A stretch of 64,000 nt of DNA from Muscardinus avellanarius (GCA_963383645.1 OY726565.1:30748534-30812533), one strand, 5' to 3'; shown: positions 24,153 to 36,483, numbered from the stretch's first letter. Notes: generated by a model not told the origin, from the letters alone. A program made the numbers and translations.

Positions 24153-24191
24153 ACGCACGCACGCACGCACACACACACACACTCACACACA
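24119..24191. repeat. (CA)n with internal (CGCA)n
   Basis: CA run interrupted by GTACGCACGCACGCACG. Confidence 0.95.
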
Positions 24192-24303
24192 GGTAAATAG
24201 CACTCTACCCATTATATTAAACACATTTTCTGCTACCACATCCTAGGGTTATTTTTAACTTGTTAAAGTCCATGTAACATTTACAAAGGTCTAGTCTAAC
24301 CAA

Positions 24304-24304
<1 letters not shown>

Positions 24305-24348
<44 letters not shown>
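24305..24348. repeat. (CA)n microsatellite
   Basis: About 21 CA units just upstream of a SINE. Confidence 0.95.
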
Positions 24349-24349
<1 letters not shown>

Positions 24350-24353
24350 TGTG

Positions 24354-24568
24354 AGCTAGGCGTGGTGGTACACGCTTGTAATACCAGCATTTGGGAGGCT
24401 GAGACTGGAGGATTGCAGTTCGCGGACAGCCTCAGCTACTTAGTGAGGCCCTCCGCAACTCAGTGAGACCCTGTTTCAAAATAAAGAATAAAAAACTGGG
24501 CAGGGGGTATAGCTTGGAGGTCAAATGCCTCTGGGTTCCATCGCCAGACCTGCAAAAAAAAAAAAAAA
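24354..24568 (+). mobile_element. B1-dID SINE
   Basis: Near-consensus forward copy (GCTAGGCGTGGTGGTACACG...) with a 15-nt A-tail and a short ATTGTGA flanking repeat. Confidence 0.9.
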
Positions 24569-24619
24569 TTGTGAATGCCACCTGTGCTAATAGTGAATAT
24601 GAACCATTCTAAGCATTTC

Positions 24620-24790
24620 TGTGCTTCATTTTGCCTATTCTTCAAAACAGCCCTATGTATGAGTTACTGCTATTAACCCCATTTTGTATAGGAGCAGTCT
24701 GAGGATACGTGATAAGTAACTTGCTCAAGGACAGTAAATGACGGAACCAAGATTTTAAACCTAAGTCATCTGACCCCACATAGCCGGCAA
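24620..24790 (-). mobile_element. MIR fossil
   Basis: Inverted MIR wording: ACCCCATTTTGTATAGGAG, then AAGTAACTTGCTCAAGGACA, then CTAAGTCATCTGACCCCA. Confidence 0.7.
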
Positions 24791-24959
24791 CCCCTAGATC
24801 GCCCAGTCATCTAGCTAGATAGAGTGCTGTCTATGAAATACTTCTTTCAATATTAAGTTACTATTTGATCTATAAATATATCCCTCTAGTAAGAACTATG
24901 TATTTGAAGGTGGCTTCTCCCCTGCCCAGAACTGTACATATTTCATTATTCATTTGTTC

Positions 24960-25150
24960 TCTGTAGAGGTGACTTTGTTTCCTAGGGGACATTTGGTAAT
25001 GTCTGAAACAATTTTGATTGATATAGCTGGGGCAAGGGATAATGTCCCTGGCTCTGCCCTGGCTGAGTAGAAGCCAGGGATGCTGTTAAACACCCTACGA
25101 TGAAAAGAGAAGCCTACACAACAAACAATTGTCCAACCCAAAGTGTCAGT
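24960..25150. mobile_element. Non-autonomous hAT-type (MER) transposon fossil
   Basis: GACATTTGGTAATGTCTGA, GCCAGGGATGCTGTTAAAC and CAACCCAAAGTGTCAGTA match the wording of a common MER-class fossil. The exact family is not assigned. Confidence 0.5.
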
Positions 25151-25250
25151 AAAGCTGCTGCTGAGAAAATCTGAATTAGATTACATATAGCTCTAACTTA
25201 ATTATTTCCTGATTACATAACACAGTAGTTAAGAAAATTAAAAAAAAAAT

Positions 25251-25430
25251 TGTGTTACTGGGGATTGAACCCAAGGGCATTCTACCTCTGAGCTACACCC
25301 CCAGCCCTTTTTATTTTTTATTTTGAAACAGGGTCGTGCTAAGATACTAAACATTGGCTTTGAATCTGAAATCCTCCTGTCTCAGCTTCCCAAATACTGG
25401 GATTGCAGATGTGTAACACCAGGATCAGCT
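25251..25430 (-). mobile_element. B1-dID SINE
   Basis: Reverse copy (TACTGGGGATTGAACCC...) with a decayed B1 end. Confidence 0.85.
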
Positions 25431-26111
25431 AAGTGATAATTTTATGGAGGCAAAAGTTTTTATCTTTATTTTTATCACTTCTTATTTAATATAGTGCTTT
25501 TATAGAGTCAAGGCCCAGTAGCTGTTAATTAATATTTTTTTACAAAATAATGCCTTATTTTATTTTCCAAAGTTCTTGCATTATTTAAAATTTTATTGCT
25601 TTGATGCCAAAAGAACAAGCAATCAGCTACACTCTATTGAAGATCTGACCTTTCTTAAAAATTGCTTTTTTCTTTCTCTGATATGATTTTATATCAATAA
25701 ACATTCCAGTAATGGTTATCTCATCACTGAATTAAAAGGAAACTATTCATTAAGGAACTTCATCCCCATTACTGATGAAGAGCTCTAACTTAATTATTTC
25801 CTGATTACATAGCACAGTATTTATGAAAATTAATAAAAATGATTGATTTTTCTTTGGGAGTGAAGGAAGAGGTTATTAGGATAATGAAACTGGACAGAAT
25901 TGTCTGAGTTTCTATTTAAAAGATTATTTTATTAATTAGTCTTTCAGAGAACGAGACCAACACTGATTGAAATCTGCAGAGAATCTGTTTTCTTATGAGA
26001 AGTTTTCCTTTCCATTCCATTCTACTTTGGAGCAATTATGAACAAGAGCAATCCAGAATTATAATAAAGTCTGGATACTTTGAAGAAAAGCCCTACTACC
26101 AAAATAATTTA
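25431..26111. other. No gene seen
   Basis: AT-rich. The phrase GAGCTCTAACTTAATTATTTCCTGATTACAT near 25780 repeats almost exactly the sequence at 25190-25220, a short dispersed duplication of unknown origin. Confidence 0.5.
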
Positions 26112-26818
26112 AGGGAAATAGGAACTCTTATACACTGTTGGTGGGACACAAACTAGTATAGCCTTTAGGAGATCAGTGTGGAGATTTCTCAGAAGACTAG
26201 GAATGGAATCACCATATAACACAGTAATACCTCTCCTAGGAATCTTTCCAAAGAATTTGAAGCCAGAATATTATAGTGATATGTGCATATCTATGTTTAT
26301 AGAACCACAATTCACAATAGCCAAAATTATGGAAGCAGCCTGAGTGTCCATTAACAGATGAATGAGTCACAAAACTGTGGTATATATACACAGTAGAATT
26401 TTACTTAGCCATAAAGAAGAATAAAATTATGTCATTTGCAGGAAAATGGATGGTCTTTGAGAATATTATGCCAAGTGAGGTTAGCTAGACTCAGAAAGCA
26501 AATAGTTGTATGTTTTCTTTCACATGTGGAAGCTAGAGAGAATTTGGGTAACAAAAGAGACTTTAGATAGAGGAGAAACTTCAATAAAGACAAGGAGGTG
26601 GTTGGGGGAAGAGAGGAGGGAGGATAGTGTAATAAAGGTAACCATTTAAATGATACTATATGAAATTATCAATACCAATCTCAATGACATGTATGGGGAA
26701 GAAGGGCGTGGGGTGGGACCTGGAGGGGATACACGAAATGTTCTGTGCATGTGTATTTCTATCACTCTTCCTATGATGTATAAATGACAATGCACCAATA
26801 CAAGCATATCTAAAAAAG
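26112..26818 (+). mobile_element. 5'-truncated L1
   Basis: Forward ORF2 C-terminal region (GGAACTCTTATACACTGTTGG ... CATAAAGAAGAATAAAATT), then 3'UTR ending ACAATGCACCAATACAAG. The reading frame is broken. Confidence 0.85.
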
Positions 26819-28267
26819 AATGACTTTTTACCTTTTGTCTTCTGTAGAATACACATATCCAAAGCAGGAATTTGTACTAATTACCTCTGGATAAAGATGT
26901 GGGATTTCACCATCCTCTAAGTACCGTATCTTTTGGAAGTAAATGAGTAATTCATCCCAAAGAGAAATTTCTATTAGCTGGACCCAGTATTCTAGAGTAT
27001 CTGTTTGCAATTCCCTTATAATGAAATATAGGATCTACTAGTCAAATATTTGGGAAGTTTTAAAAATATTTCAGGGTAGTGATCCTATTGGAGACTTCCA
27101 TCAGATCATGAGTTTTTAGAAAACTAGTGATAAATATTTCTTATTCAAATGAGTTCTCTGTGTAACAGAAGGAACCTGATTTTAGAAGGATGAATTGTGT
27201 ATTTTAGAACAAAAATAAGGTATGTAGTTAAGGTGTTTATGAGGGTAGCTTCCTCTGGGAGCTGGTAAATCTCCCTACAAGCTCTCCAGCTAAAGGTTCC
27301 CATTAGCAGCTGTTCGGTCCTTAATTGTCTGTCTTCAACAAGTAGTTTCATGGTATAGCATTCTTTTCTGTGCGTCTCCTCCATCCAAATTCGAAGCTGT
27401 CATTAAAACATCTGGAGGACAGTATGACAGATAGCACGATCCTTCTGGTACTTGCACCTCCATGAGTCTCTCAATGTCTACTTAATTAGGATGCAAAGTT
27501 AAAGTGACAGAGCTGTTGCCTGTGAGCAGGCAGCAGCTGGTACCTCCATGAGAGGGGGCAGATTTAGCAATCGGAGGTGGCATATAATAATTTGTATGCC
27601 CTGACAGACAGGCACACTTTAAAAATGGAATGTTGCAAGGTTCTTTGCTAGTCAAATGTCACTTCCTTGCTACATCTTGCAGATTTGTGTGATAAAAATA
27701 AGTGGGGCTATTGGGGTCCACCAGGCCTCTCACTTCTGAAGAACTCACAGTGGACCTCAAGGAATCTGAGTCTCCTTAGGAGATATTGGGGAGAATTGAG
27801 ATATTTCTTTGGAAAAGGTAAACTGGACAGGGTAGAATGAAAATGTCTTCAAGTCAGTCTATAAGCCCATGGTGATGGATTTCATTGCATGCAGTAATTT
27901 GAATTTTCAATATTTGAAGGCCAAAAAAGTAGACAAGACATGAATTATGGGGGCAGATTTAGAATAAGAACATACGAGTCTCTAGTGGACACTCACACCA
28001 TACCTCCTGTTAGGATGCTAGAGTGGACAAAGAAAATGTGATTTTTTTTTGCCACATCTATGGAACTCTAATACATCTAACCGAAGTGAAAAATTAGTTT
28101 TGTCAGCTGGTGAACATTCAACAAATTGTATACACTTCTGTGTATGTAATTTAATAAAACCTATAAAAGTCACTCATCTGTTTTATTCTCACTGTAAAGA
28201 CACTGAACAATCTGCTTTTGCTACATTTTAGTTGATCACGTGTTTGGTCAAATGACTGGTTTTGCAG
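26819..28267. other. No gene seen
   Basis: Unique-looking DNA free of recognisable repeats. The short ORFs have no features. Confidence 0.5.
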
Positions 28268-28390
28268 CTGAGCTATCTGGAGATAGAATCTGGGATTTGC
28301 CACTAATTAGCTGCCTGTGATTTGGGGCACCATTGTAATTCTTCTGAAGTTGACTTTATTCATTTGTAAAATGGGGCTAGTCATGTGTTT
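28268..28390 (+). mobile_element. MIR fossil
   Basis: GGATTTGCCACTAATTAGCTG and TTCATTTGTAAAATGGGGCTAG are MIR core and 3' words. Confidence 0.65.
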
Positions 28391-29059
28391 TCTCTTTTTA
28401 GTTAGAAAGCTCCGGCTCCCAGCGTGGTATCAGGGAGGGTGTAAGTGCACTATCACTGGTAGCTGGTACAAGGACAACGATGATGATGCAGCCTGTAATT
28501 CTGCAGGTAACAGAAGTGAAACAGGTTTAAGGTAGCATACACACACATTCTCAGTCATTCAGAGCATATACATTGAATTCTTTCCTCCTGTAATTAATTG
28601 TACTCATCATTTTCAGAAATATTACAAATATTCAGATCTAGGCTCTGGTAGCTGGGTGGGTTCTCTCGCTGATTTTTGTTTTCATCCCAGATCTGTTACC
28701 TGATGCTCCTGGTTGTGTTATAGACATTAGAATGCTGCTCACCATGCCTTTACTGGCTCCAGTTGGAACGGCCAATATCAATCTCTGTGGACTCAGCTTC
28801 TAAACACTGAGAGCAACTGTCCCTCGTCTTGAGCCCATGCCTGGGCCTTTGCCAAAGTTTCTTCCAGGTTTAGGTTGCCTGGAGAGAGCCCTGGACTGGT
28901 GTCTCTGCTCACCCTCTCACTTCAAATGCTTGCCACTGTTTGCCCAACTAATGAGACTGTTTAATACCAGGACTTGGGGAGGGTCCATACCCCTCAGGCT
29001 CTTTATATACTGTCCTCTAGATCGTGAGTTTCCCCACATAAAATACTTTATCATTTCTC

Positions 29060-29345
29060 TGTGTCCTTAATCCTTTCAGAAAATTTTACTTATTCTTCAA
29101 GGCCCAGAACCAGTGTCATTGGATGTGATTCTGTCTGGCGATTCCAGGAAAGCAGCCACGCCTGCTTTCCTTCTGTCTCTGAGCACTCAGTCCACAACTC
29201 TTTGATGTCCTCCAACGTGTGCTACACTTTAAGGTTGTGTATGGAAAGTAGGAAGGTTCTCCAAGGAAGGAACTGTCTGCTTCACCTTGGCTTCCTAGTG
29301 TCTACCAGATATTAGCACACATTAATTGGTTAGTAAATGCTTGTT
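29060..29345 (+). mobile_element. L2 fossil
   Basis: TTCTTCAAGGCCCAGAACCAG near the start, and CCTAGTGTCTACCAGATATTAGC...TTAGTAAATGCTTGTT at the end, fit the L2 3' region. Confidence 0.6.
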
Positions 29346-29429
29346 CAAAGAAATACTTAAAAATCTCATCAGTTGACTTCAAAACTAGCGTATCATTAGT
29401 ATAGTCAATGCTAGGAAAATAGAAAGTCT

Positions 29430-29444
29430 CCCCCCCCCCCCCCC
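29430..29444. repeat. Homopolymer (C)15
   Basis: An uninterrupted C-run. Its length may be unreliable in any assembly. Confidence 0.95.
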
Positions 29445-29845
29445 AGAATGTATGGAGCCAAAAGGAAGAGAGAAGGGCCTGGGGCCCAATAATGAATGTA
29501 GGTATACAGCATGTCCTGAAATTTATTAATGGAGCTGTAAAACACCTCAGCCTCTCACTCCACTCCCTGCAGAAACCCCTGCTTCTCTCAAAGTTGTCTG
29601 CATTTCCTTTCTCTTTGTAGCAGTGACGGAAGTAACTTGGGTGTGTCAAAACCAAATCATGTTTTCAAGTTCTATCCCTGTGCTGTGTCAGGTTCAGAAC
29701 AAGGAAGGAAATGTTTACTTAATTTTATCATCCTAGAAAGACAGTACAATTTTCTTGGCCTCTTCCTATGCCAGGCCTGTGGGCTGTTGGTCCTAGCTAA
29801 TCTTTATACCCTGAGAGGCCTTACTCTTTTCTATTTATAGTTGCT

Positions 29846-30035
29846 CTGGATGGATGTGGTGGTGGGAGGCTGAGACAGGAGGATCACAGGTGTAAGGCCT
29901 GCCTCGGCAACTTAGTAAGACCTTCAGCAACTTAATGAGCTCCCGTTTCAGAATAAAATATTTTTTAAAAAGCTCAGGGTTATAGCTTGGAATGCTCCTG
30001 GGTTCAGTTCCCACTAGCAATAATAATAATAAAAT
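29846..30035 (+). mobile_element. B1-dID SINE, internally shortened
   Basis: The B1 part lacks the CTTGTAATCCC block (GTGGTGGTGGGAGGCTGAGAC). The tail is (AAT)n. Confidence 0.8.
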
Positions 30036-30157
30036 CAAAAAGTTACTCTGAATTTCACTGACATGGACTTTTGCATTTTCTCCCTCAAGTATTTGGTGAC
30101 ACAGAGACTGATCCTCCACAGGGGAATGGAGACAGGTTGTGGGAAGAGCACGGGGCT

Positions 30158-30275
30158 GGAAATTGAGAGACTTGAAGTCTAGTTGTGCTTCTTCAACGTG
30201 GGACATTGGGTGAGTCCTTTAACCTCTTGGACCCTTAATTTCCTATCTATAAGAAGAATAATCAAATATTTCAGA
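30158..30275 (+). mobile_element. MIR-like fossil
   Basis: GGTGAGTCCTTTAACCTCTT and TTCCTATCTATAAGAAGAATAATC resemble the MIR core. Confidence 0.5.
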
Positions 30276-32599
30276 GTATCTAGAGATAGGTAAACTGGAA
30301 CAATGGCAGAACACAGCCTTGCTCAATACTAGTGGAAGGTATGCAGACAGATTTTTTTATTTGAGGAAAATAATTATCTAATTTATTGATGTAACTTTCA
30401 GAGTATGAGGCTTACATTTTCTTCCTCTCTCTCATCTCTGAAGTTGGCATGGTCTCTGGAATAATAGAATTTTCCATCCCTCTCAGAACCATTTTCCCTC
30501 TCTGGATGGACACTAGGTCATGCCATTCAAAGATCTGCAGCTGGGCTGCACTTTGGCTGCAAGTTTTCTTTCCTGGACCTGACTGCTTGTGCTGACCTTG
30601 TGTATGAAGAATACTCTGATCAGGAGCTGTCATCTCACTGCCGTGGGTGGGCTGGGACACTGAGCTTTCACTATGGGGGCATCTGATGCCAGAACATGTC
30701 CAGGCCACACTGCCATATGGCAAAGTCCTGCCTTGCAGGGGCCTCCCTAGTCTTCCCTATTTCTGATCTGAATGATAGCTATAGTTAGATAATTAGCTGA
30801 ACTGAGGTGAGAGGCCCTGATCCCAGGATTCATTATTTTCTAGAATCTGTTCAAATGCCATCCATCTCTCTCTCTCTCCATGGCTCCTTAACAGACCTGC
30901 TCTGGGAAATTGATCTTAAATAATTATAGTTCTTACAAACTGTGCCAATAACCCCAAAGAGATCCTTTCCTTCTGTGTTTCAAAAAGCAATGACATTGCC
31001 TTTCAATTTTTGCTTGCCCCTGATATCTGTGGGCAACTGAGTTCTTAGCAACAGGTTAAATATGAGCTCACCTAGCATCTTCGTTTGTTTTCTCAACTTG
31101 AGCTGGATCCCTGAGTTCTGTAACCTGCTCAGTTTGTTCTGTTCTGGCTTCTGTAGCTGCTGTTGGGGCTTAGCTGCAGGTCTTCAACCACAATTAGTGA
31201 TAAGTGAGACATAGTTCTCCAGAAGCACAACAGTTTGCGAAGTTTCACCCTACCTGAAGCACAGGCTAGTAGATTCCCACAGAAAGGCTAAGGGTCTCCA
31301 CTCATCATGCTTCAAGCAGCCAGGGGTTGGTCAGTGCCCTAACTGAACTTTCACTCCTATTTTCAATTCTTTAAAAGAAATAATTGCTATAGATGCCCAA
31401 CCACCACCACAACCACCACTTCAGAAAACTAGTTTGAACTGTGTTGATGTCTTCAAAAGGTTTCTTCTCTTGGGCTTTAAAAGGGACTTTTTAATTTAAT
31501 CTACTTTCTCCTTCCATTATTTGTTGCTTTTAAGTTGAGTCAGGTCCCAGAGCCTCTCATGCCCAGGAATGCAGGTGAGCCATGTTCTTAGTCCCCGGTG
31601 ATGTCTCCCTCCCTCCCCACCCTGTTTTCTTTCTCCTGTTGCCCTCTCCCTCTTATGCTGATTTCACATCAGTTGCCACCATTGTCCATATTTCTATTGG
31701 AGGTAAGCAATTATCATTTCCCATATTCCATTTACTTTCTGATCTCTTCTTTCTGGCTGTGTTAGATTTGGTCCCTTCTCTAACTCCCTATGTTTCATCT
31801 GTAGACCTTACTTCTGTTAAATGAAATTTTGTGGAACGTCAAGTCTTTGCACTGGACACCTACTCTGGGCCCTATGGACCAAGCCAATGTGGAGTTTAAT
31901 CACAGTAACTGAACTGGTTGCAGAGGGCCGTGCAGCCAATCAATGTTTCAGGCTGTAAACAACTAACTAGTTAAGGTATAGCAAATTGATTGAGTAGGCT
32001 GTAGTCAGTTGTTTTCTGTGCCTGGCTTCTGTTTTTGTGAATGCTGTTTGATCATGTTGTTGGTTGGCATTCTTAGAACCTGCTGTGGTCCTCAGAACTG
32101 CCCAATTTGTGGATCCATTTTATTTTGCTCAAATATACTCTACTAAGTTTAATTGGCCTCAAGAATTTCATTTTACCACTTTTTTCTAAATATAGCTTAC
32201 AGCTGCAATTTCCCAGGAAGATACTAACCACAGCTAACATTCACAAAGCACTTTAGTAAAGTTATCAAATGGAATTCATGTGCCTCAGTTCACTCTTTTC
32301 CTTTGTGGTATCTGAGAATTTTAACCCTCGACCCTCTTGTAGCTTATATGTAGAGATACCATTTTGTGGGTTGAAATGGTTTTGATGAAGGATAGAAGGA
32401 ATAAGTAGGTAGAAAGGAGACAGACAGGAAGGAAAAGTAAAATATAACTTTAATATAGAAACCTGGAGCTGAAGTGCTTCAGCCTCTAACCCACAAGCCG
32501 GTTCTCTTTCCTAGGCCTGACTCTCCCCCAAATTCCTGGAAAACTTGTAGATCCTAGAGTTAACTACAGTATTTCTATAATTTAGGATATTCCAGCTTA
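30276..32599. other. No gene seen over ~2.3 kb
   Basis: Repeat-poor sequence. The 103-codon minus-strand ORF (30412-30723) and the 80-codon ORF at 31582 have no recognisable domains or neighbours. Confidence 0.5.
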
Positions 32600-32957
32600 T
32601 GTGTCAATCAACTAATGAGGACCCCAATCAGCCTGAAGACCCTAAGGCTGACCAGACCACCAGACCATCAGAAAGTGCCTCAGGACTACTGGACTGAGCT
32701 CCTCCACCCTAAGGCTGCCAGACCACCTGCCCATCATAAACTGCCTTGGGACTACCGGACTGAGCTCATCCTCACAGACCTTCTCTAGCCCACCCCTCAT
32801 GAAAGTCCCCTATAAGAGAACCCTGAACTCCCCAAATGCCTTCCTCATCTTGAGGTGGCCCGCACTCTCTCTCGAATGTGTATTTCCTTCCCTTTTCCCC
32901 AAATAAACCTCTGTCCATGTCTCTAACTGGTGTGTGCTGAAATTCTTTTCTTTCACA
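32600..32957 (+). mobile_element. Possible class I-type solo LTR
   Basis: Starts TGTGTCAATCAACTAATG, has a TATA-like CCCCTATAAGAGAACC (32811-32817), AATAAA at 32902-32907, a CT-rich R/U5-like stretch, and ends near TTTCTTTCACA. It contains an internal ~85-bp imperfect duplication (CCTAAGGCTG...ACTGGACTGAGCTC). No clean target duplication was found, so the limits are approximate. Confidence 0.5.
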
Positions 32958-33039
32958 TTAGCCAAGGACCCTGCCGATCCTGAGTTCCTGAGCTGAGAGC
33001 TCACCCCAACATCTTGGTTTAGAATATCTCCTTCACTTC

Positions 33040-33345
33040 AAGTGGTTAACAAGGTAGCCATGTTGGAGGTGGGGCTTGGTTGCTGAGGAAGGTCCGCAGG
33101 GGCTGTGGCTGGAGGAGGTAAGGGTGTGGCCTTGGGGCTATGTATAGTCCCTTATTTCCTTGCCTCTTTCTGCTTCTAGCCTCCTTGAAGTGAGATCAGG
33201 CTCTTTGTGCTCTCTCTCTGCTCCCCCTGTTATTCCCTGAGCTCTGCAAACTTCACCTGGCTTAACATGGACTAAAACCCGGAAATCTCTAGAACTATGA
33301 GTAAATACCTTTTCCTTCCTCTAAGTTGTCTTCAGGTTTTTCAAG
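33040..33345 (+). mobile_element. MaLR/ORR1-like LTR fossil
   Basis: AGGAGGTAAGGGTGTGGCCTTGGGGCTATGTATAG and ACATGGACTAAAACCCGG...TCCTTCCTCTAAGTTGTC are MaLR LTR wording. Confidence 0.5.
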
Positions 33346-33797
33346 TCAGCAGTGAGAAAGCGGAAACATGGGTTCTCTGCAATTTATTTCTGCGTGTGAC
33401 CCCTACTTTCCCACAAATAACTTTCCAGAGAACAGTAATCATTTGCTTTCTTTTAGAAATGGTTTTGTTTTTCTATTTGGAAGCTGTTTGCAACAGTTGG
33501 AGTGGGAGTTATTTGTGAGTGGGTGGGATGGAGAGAGGTCTGTAGCAGTAATGAGAAGATGGAGACTTGAACTAGAATGGTGTGATAACTCAGGAGTTGG
33601 AGTGCGGAATTGCTCAGGGGAGAGGGCTAGAGCTAGCATCATTGATCCTAGCCCCAAGCCTCTGCCTAATGCTGCCCCAGTGACTGCAGAGCCATACTAC
33701 AGCCTGAGGGGAAAGGGAACATTGTTATCATCAATCCTGTTTTTGTTGAGAATTTCTGTTATTGACTTTAGAAATCATTGTATTAACGTATTCGTCT

Positions 33798-34001
33798 TGT
33801 TGGGAGTGATGGTACATGCCTGTAAACCTAATACTTGGGAGGCTGAGACAGGAGAATCTCAGATTCGAGGCCAACCTCAGCAAAATAGTGAAACTCTCAG
33901 CTACCTAGTGAGATTCTGTTTCAAAACAAACAAAATGTTTGGGGATATAACTCAGAGGTAAAATGCCCCTGGGTTCAATCCCCAGTACCACCAAATAAAA
34001 A
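33798..34001 (+). mobile_element. B1-dID SINE
   Basis: Forward copy with a good right half (CTCAGAGGTAAAATGCCCCTGGGTTCAATCCCCAGTACCACC). Confidence 0.88.
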
Positions 34002-34149
34002 AGTACTTTTCATCTTGATTATTCTATGTTTTGACCTCTCACTGGCTTTGCCCTAGCCCTGATCTCATGCTGAAGCTCCATCATCAAACGTGGTAGTTTT
34101 TATGCTATGAGTGGGCTAAAAAGTGTAGAGTTTAGAACTATTGACTTGG

Positions 34150-34295
34150 AGCAGTCATTTTCAAACCATAGTGTCTGAATGACCCGGGGGGCTGTTAAGA
34201 CAAAATTGCTGGGCCCCGCCTACTGACTCAGCAGGTCTGGGTAGAGCCTGATAATTTGAATTTCTAACAAGTCTCAGATGCTGTTGTTGCTGCAG
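34150..34295 (+). mobile_element. MER5A-like hAT fossil
   Basis: GACTCAGCAGGTCTGGGTAGAGCCTGATAATTTGAATTTCTAACAAG is typical MER5A wording. Confidence 0.65.
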
Positions 34296-35144
34296 GTGTT
34301 GTTGTTAATGGACCTCTCTTTAGGAATCCCGGACTTGGAGGTTCCTGTGTCTGAGACTGCTCCACATCTCAAAGGGAGCATTCTATGTTGTATTGCTTTA
34401 ACCTCTGAATAACTTCCTTTCTTCCATATATGAAAAAGAAGTGGCAATAATATAGTAACGAATACAATCACATCTAGTTTTTTTAGGTAAGATAATTCCC
34501 AATTTTTAATTTTTGCAGTGACTTTTTCAGAAAAAAAATGTTCTTTTTAACTCTCTGTAACAATTCTATTTTTAAAGTATGAAAGTTGGTACACTTATTA
34601 AACTAGCAGGCTTTATTTTTTTTAGATCATTTTAAAGTTTATAGAAAAATTTCTGACTCTCAAGCTTCAAAAATATTTTCACAGATAGGGAAAGTTTTTT
34701 CAAAAATGCTAGAAAGAAAGAAAAATACTAATAATTAGCTAAATGTTGGGATTTTTAGAAAGTTATTATGAAAGGAACAAATAAAACCTTTGTTAAATGC
34801 TGTAATTATATGCCATAATTATGGGTTTAAATATTGTAAAGAGTTCATTATGCATATTTGTACAAATTACAAAATGAGTTCTAATTATTCCTGTTAGGTA
34901 AATAAATAACTAAATTCTGCCTGAGAAAAATAATGGATGACTTTTCAAGTACATTTTTTCTTATTAAAGAAAAGCAATCCCATGTTCCTGGAACCTACCT
35001 GACCCAAAGACTATCATTCCAGCCACAGCCTCATTTTCTATGCTGCCCTGCCTGTCTGTACTGCTACATGAGGTTAATACAGCTCTTTATTTTCTTGAGC
35101 AGTCCTGGGAATGCCATCTTTATTATCATGCTGAGGTCTTAAAG
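34296..35144. other. No gene seen
   Basis: AT-rich. The 69-codon ORF at 34933 has no features. Confidence 0.5.
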
Positions 35145-35288
35145 GTTGTAGGATCAAATCTCGTACTCACATTTTATTAGCTGTGTTGACATAGTGCACA
35201 TTATTTTTAAGACTTGATTATTGCATGTGTACAATGGTGATAATGGTATTTGATAATGTGTTGTTGTGAGGATAAAATAATGCAGTGT
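35145..35288 (+). mobile_element. MIR-like fossil
   Basis: GTACAATGGTGATAATGGTATTTG and GTTGTTGTGAGGATAAAATAATG fit the MIR 3' half. Confidence 0.55.

Positions 35289-35323
<35 letters not shown>
35289..35323. repeat. (AC)n microsatellite
   Basis: About 17 AC units. Confidence 0.95.
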
Positions 35324-35326
<3 letters not shown>

Positions 35327-35539
35327 TCCCTCATCCATATGGTTTGTGACGTAGAAAGGAATCTACATGTTGCAAGGCCAGAATCCCATAGGTGCTCTTT
35401 AACTATTGAGTCAAACAGTCAATGCCTTGGAAAATGAAGGTGAAAGTGTATAGAGAAGAATATTTTAAAGAATACCTACAGAATAGACGGCTATGCACTA
35501 AGTAATCTTGTTCTTTTTTTCATTCATTAAGCACTTTTA

Positions 35540-35817
35540 TTTTATTTTTTATTTTTTGCGGGTCTGGGGATGGAACCCAGGGGCATTTGACCTCTGAGCT
35601 ACACCCTCTGCCCTATTTTTTATTCTTTATTTTGAAACCAGGTGTCACTGAGTTGCAGAGGGCCTCACTAAGTAGCTGAGGCTGTCTGCGAACCGTGATC
35701 CTCCGGTCTCAGCCTCCCGAAAAATATCTCGAATTTTAAAAATATTTTAAAATCGTGCTATCCATAGAAACTTATCCCAAATGCTGGGATTACAAGCGTG
35801 TGCCACCACGCCCGGCT
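35540..35817 (-). mobile_element. Chimeric B1-dID SINE with ~60-bp foreign insert
   Basis: Flanked by CACTTTTA (35532-35539, 35818-35825). The SINE body is interrupted at 35719-35778 by a non-SINE segment (AATATCTCGAATTTT ... CCATAGAAACTTATCCC). The same segment is the flank of the SINE at 45.5 kb. The 5' B1 part resumes at AAATGCTGGG. Confidence 0.88.
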
Positions 35818-35825
35818 CACTTTTA

Positions 35826-36332
35826 ATTGAAATTTTATTTCCAGGCTTTTTGTACAGTATTGGAAAGACACAGCCCACACAGAACTCACATTTAGAGGGA
35901 GGAAGTAGAAATGTAAACATTCAGAATAAGCAGTGAATAGTGTAATACTTTCTATACAATATAATAAATGATACCCCAAATACCATTTAAAAAATGCCTA
36001 CAGTGGGGTGTTGGATATCTTTGGTCTGCAGCGATAGTAAATGATGTAAGAGCAATAATCCTGCTTTCAGTTACCTGATAGGGACCTGAGGCTGAATTCA
36101 AATCAAGGCACATGAAACTTTAGGAGGTTAAGTGAAAGTCTACCTACACAGAGTTGGTGAAAATACAGCTTTAGATACAATGTTGGTATAAGCTAAAGGG
36201 GGTTACATCAGAACTATGTTTGTACTTCTGGGGTCACATTTTAAAACTCTGTTACCCAAAGAACCACATGACTCATGGCTACTTTGAAAAGTAACCTATC
36301 ATTTGATGCAGAAATGAGAAAATAAGGAGACA
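35826..36332. other. No gene seen; 5' flank of the young provirus
   Basis: Ordinary AT-rich DNA into which the provirus inserted. Confidence 0.55.
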
Positions 36333-36338
36333 CAGGCT
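36333..36338. repeat. Provirus target-site duplication, left (CAGGCT)
   Basis: Repeated exactly at 43197-43202. Six bases is the length made by betaretrovirus-type integrases. Confidence 0.93.
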
Positions 36339-36483
36339 TGTGACGGGCCCCGCCCATCAGCCAGTAAGTCCGAGAGCTAAGATGGCGCTGAGCGGAAATC
36401 TTCCCCAGAGCACTTAGGTGGTAAACAGCTTTCAGGAAGTGACGACAAGAGCATGAGATACACGGGAACACCGCATGCCATAG

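Noticed and set aside
30412..30723. 103-codon minus-strand ORF as a possible exon
   Set aside because: No splice-site pair, homology or conserved motif could be recognised; a length near 100 codons is expected by chance in 64 kb.
33368..33961. 197-codon ORF
   Set aside because: It crosses unrelated unique DNA and ends inside a SINE; composition and content give no sign of coding.
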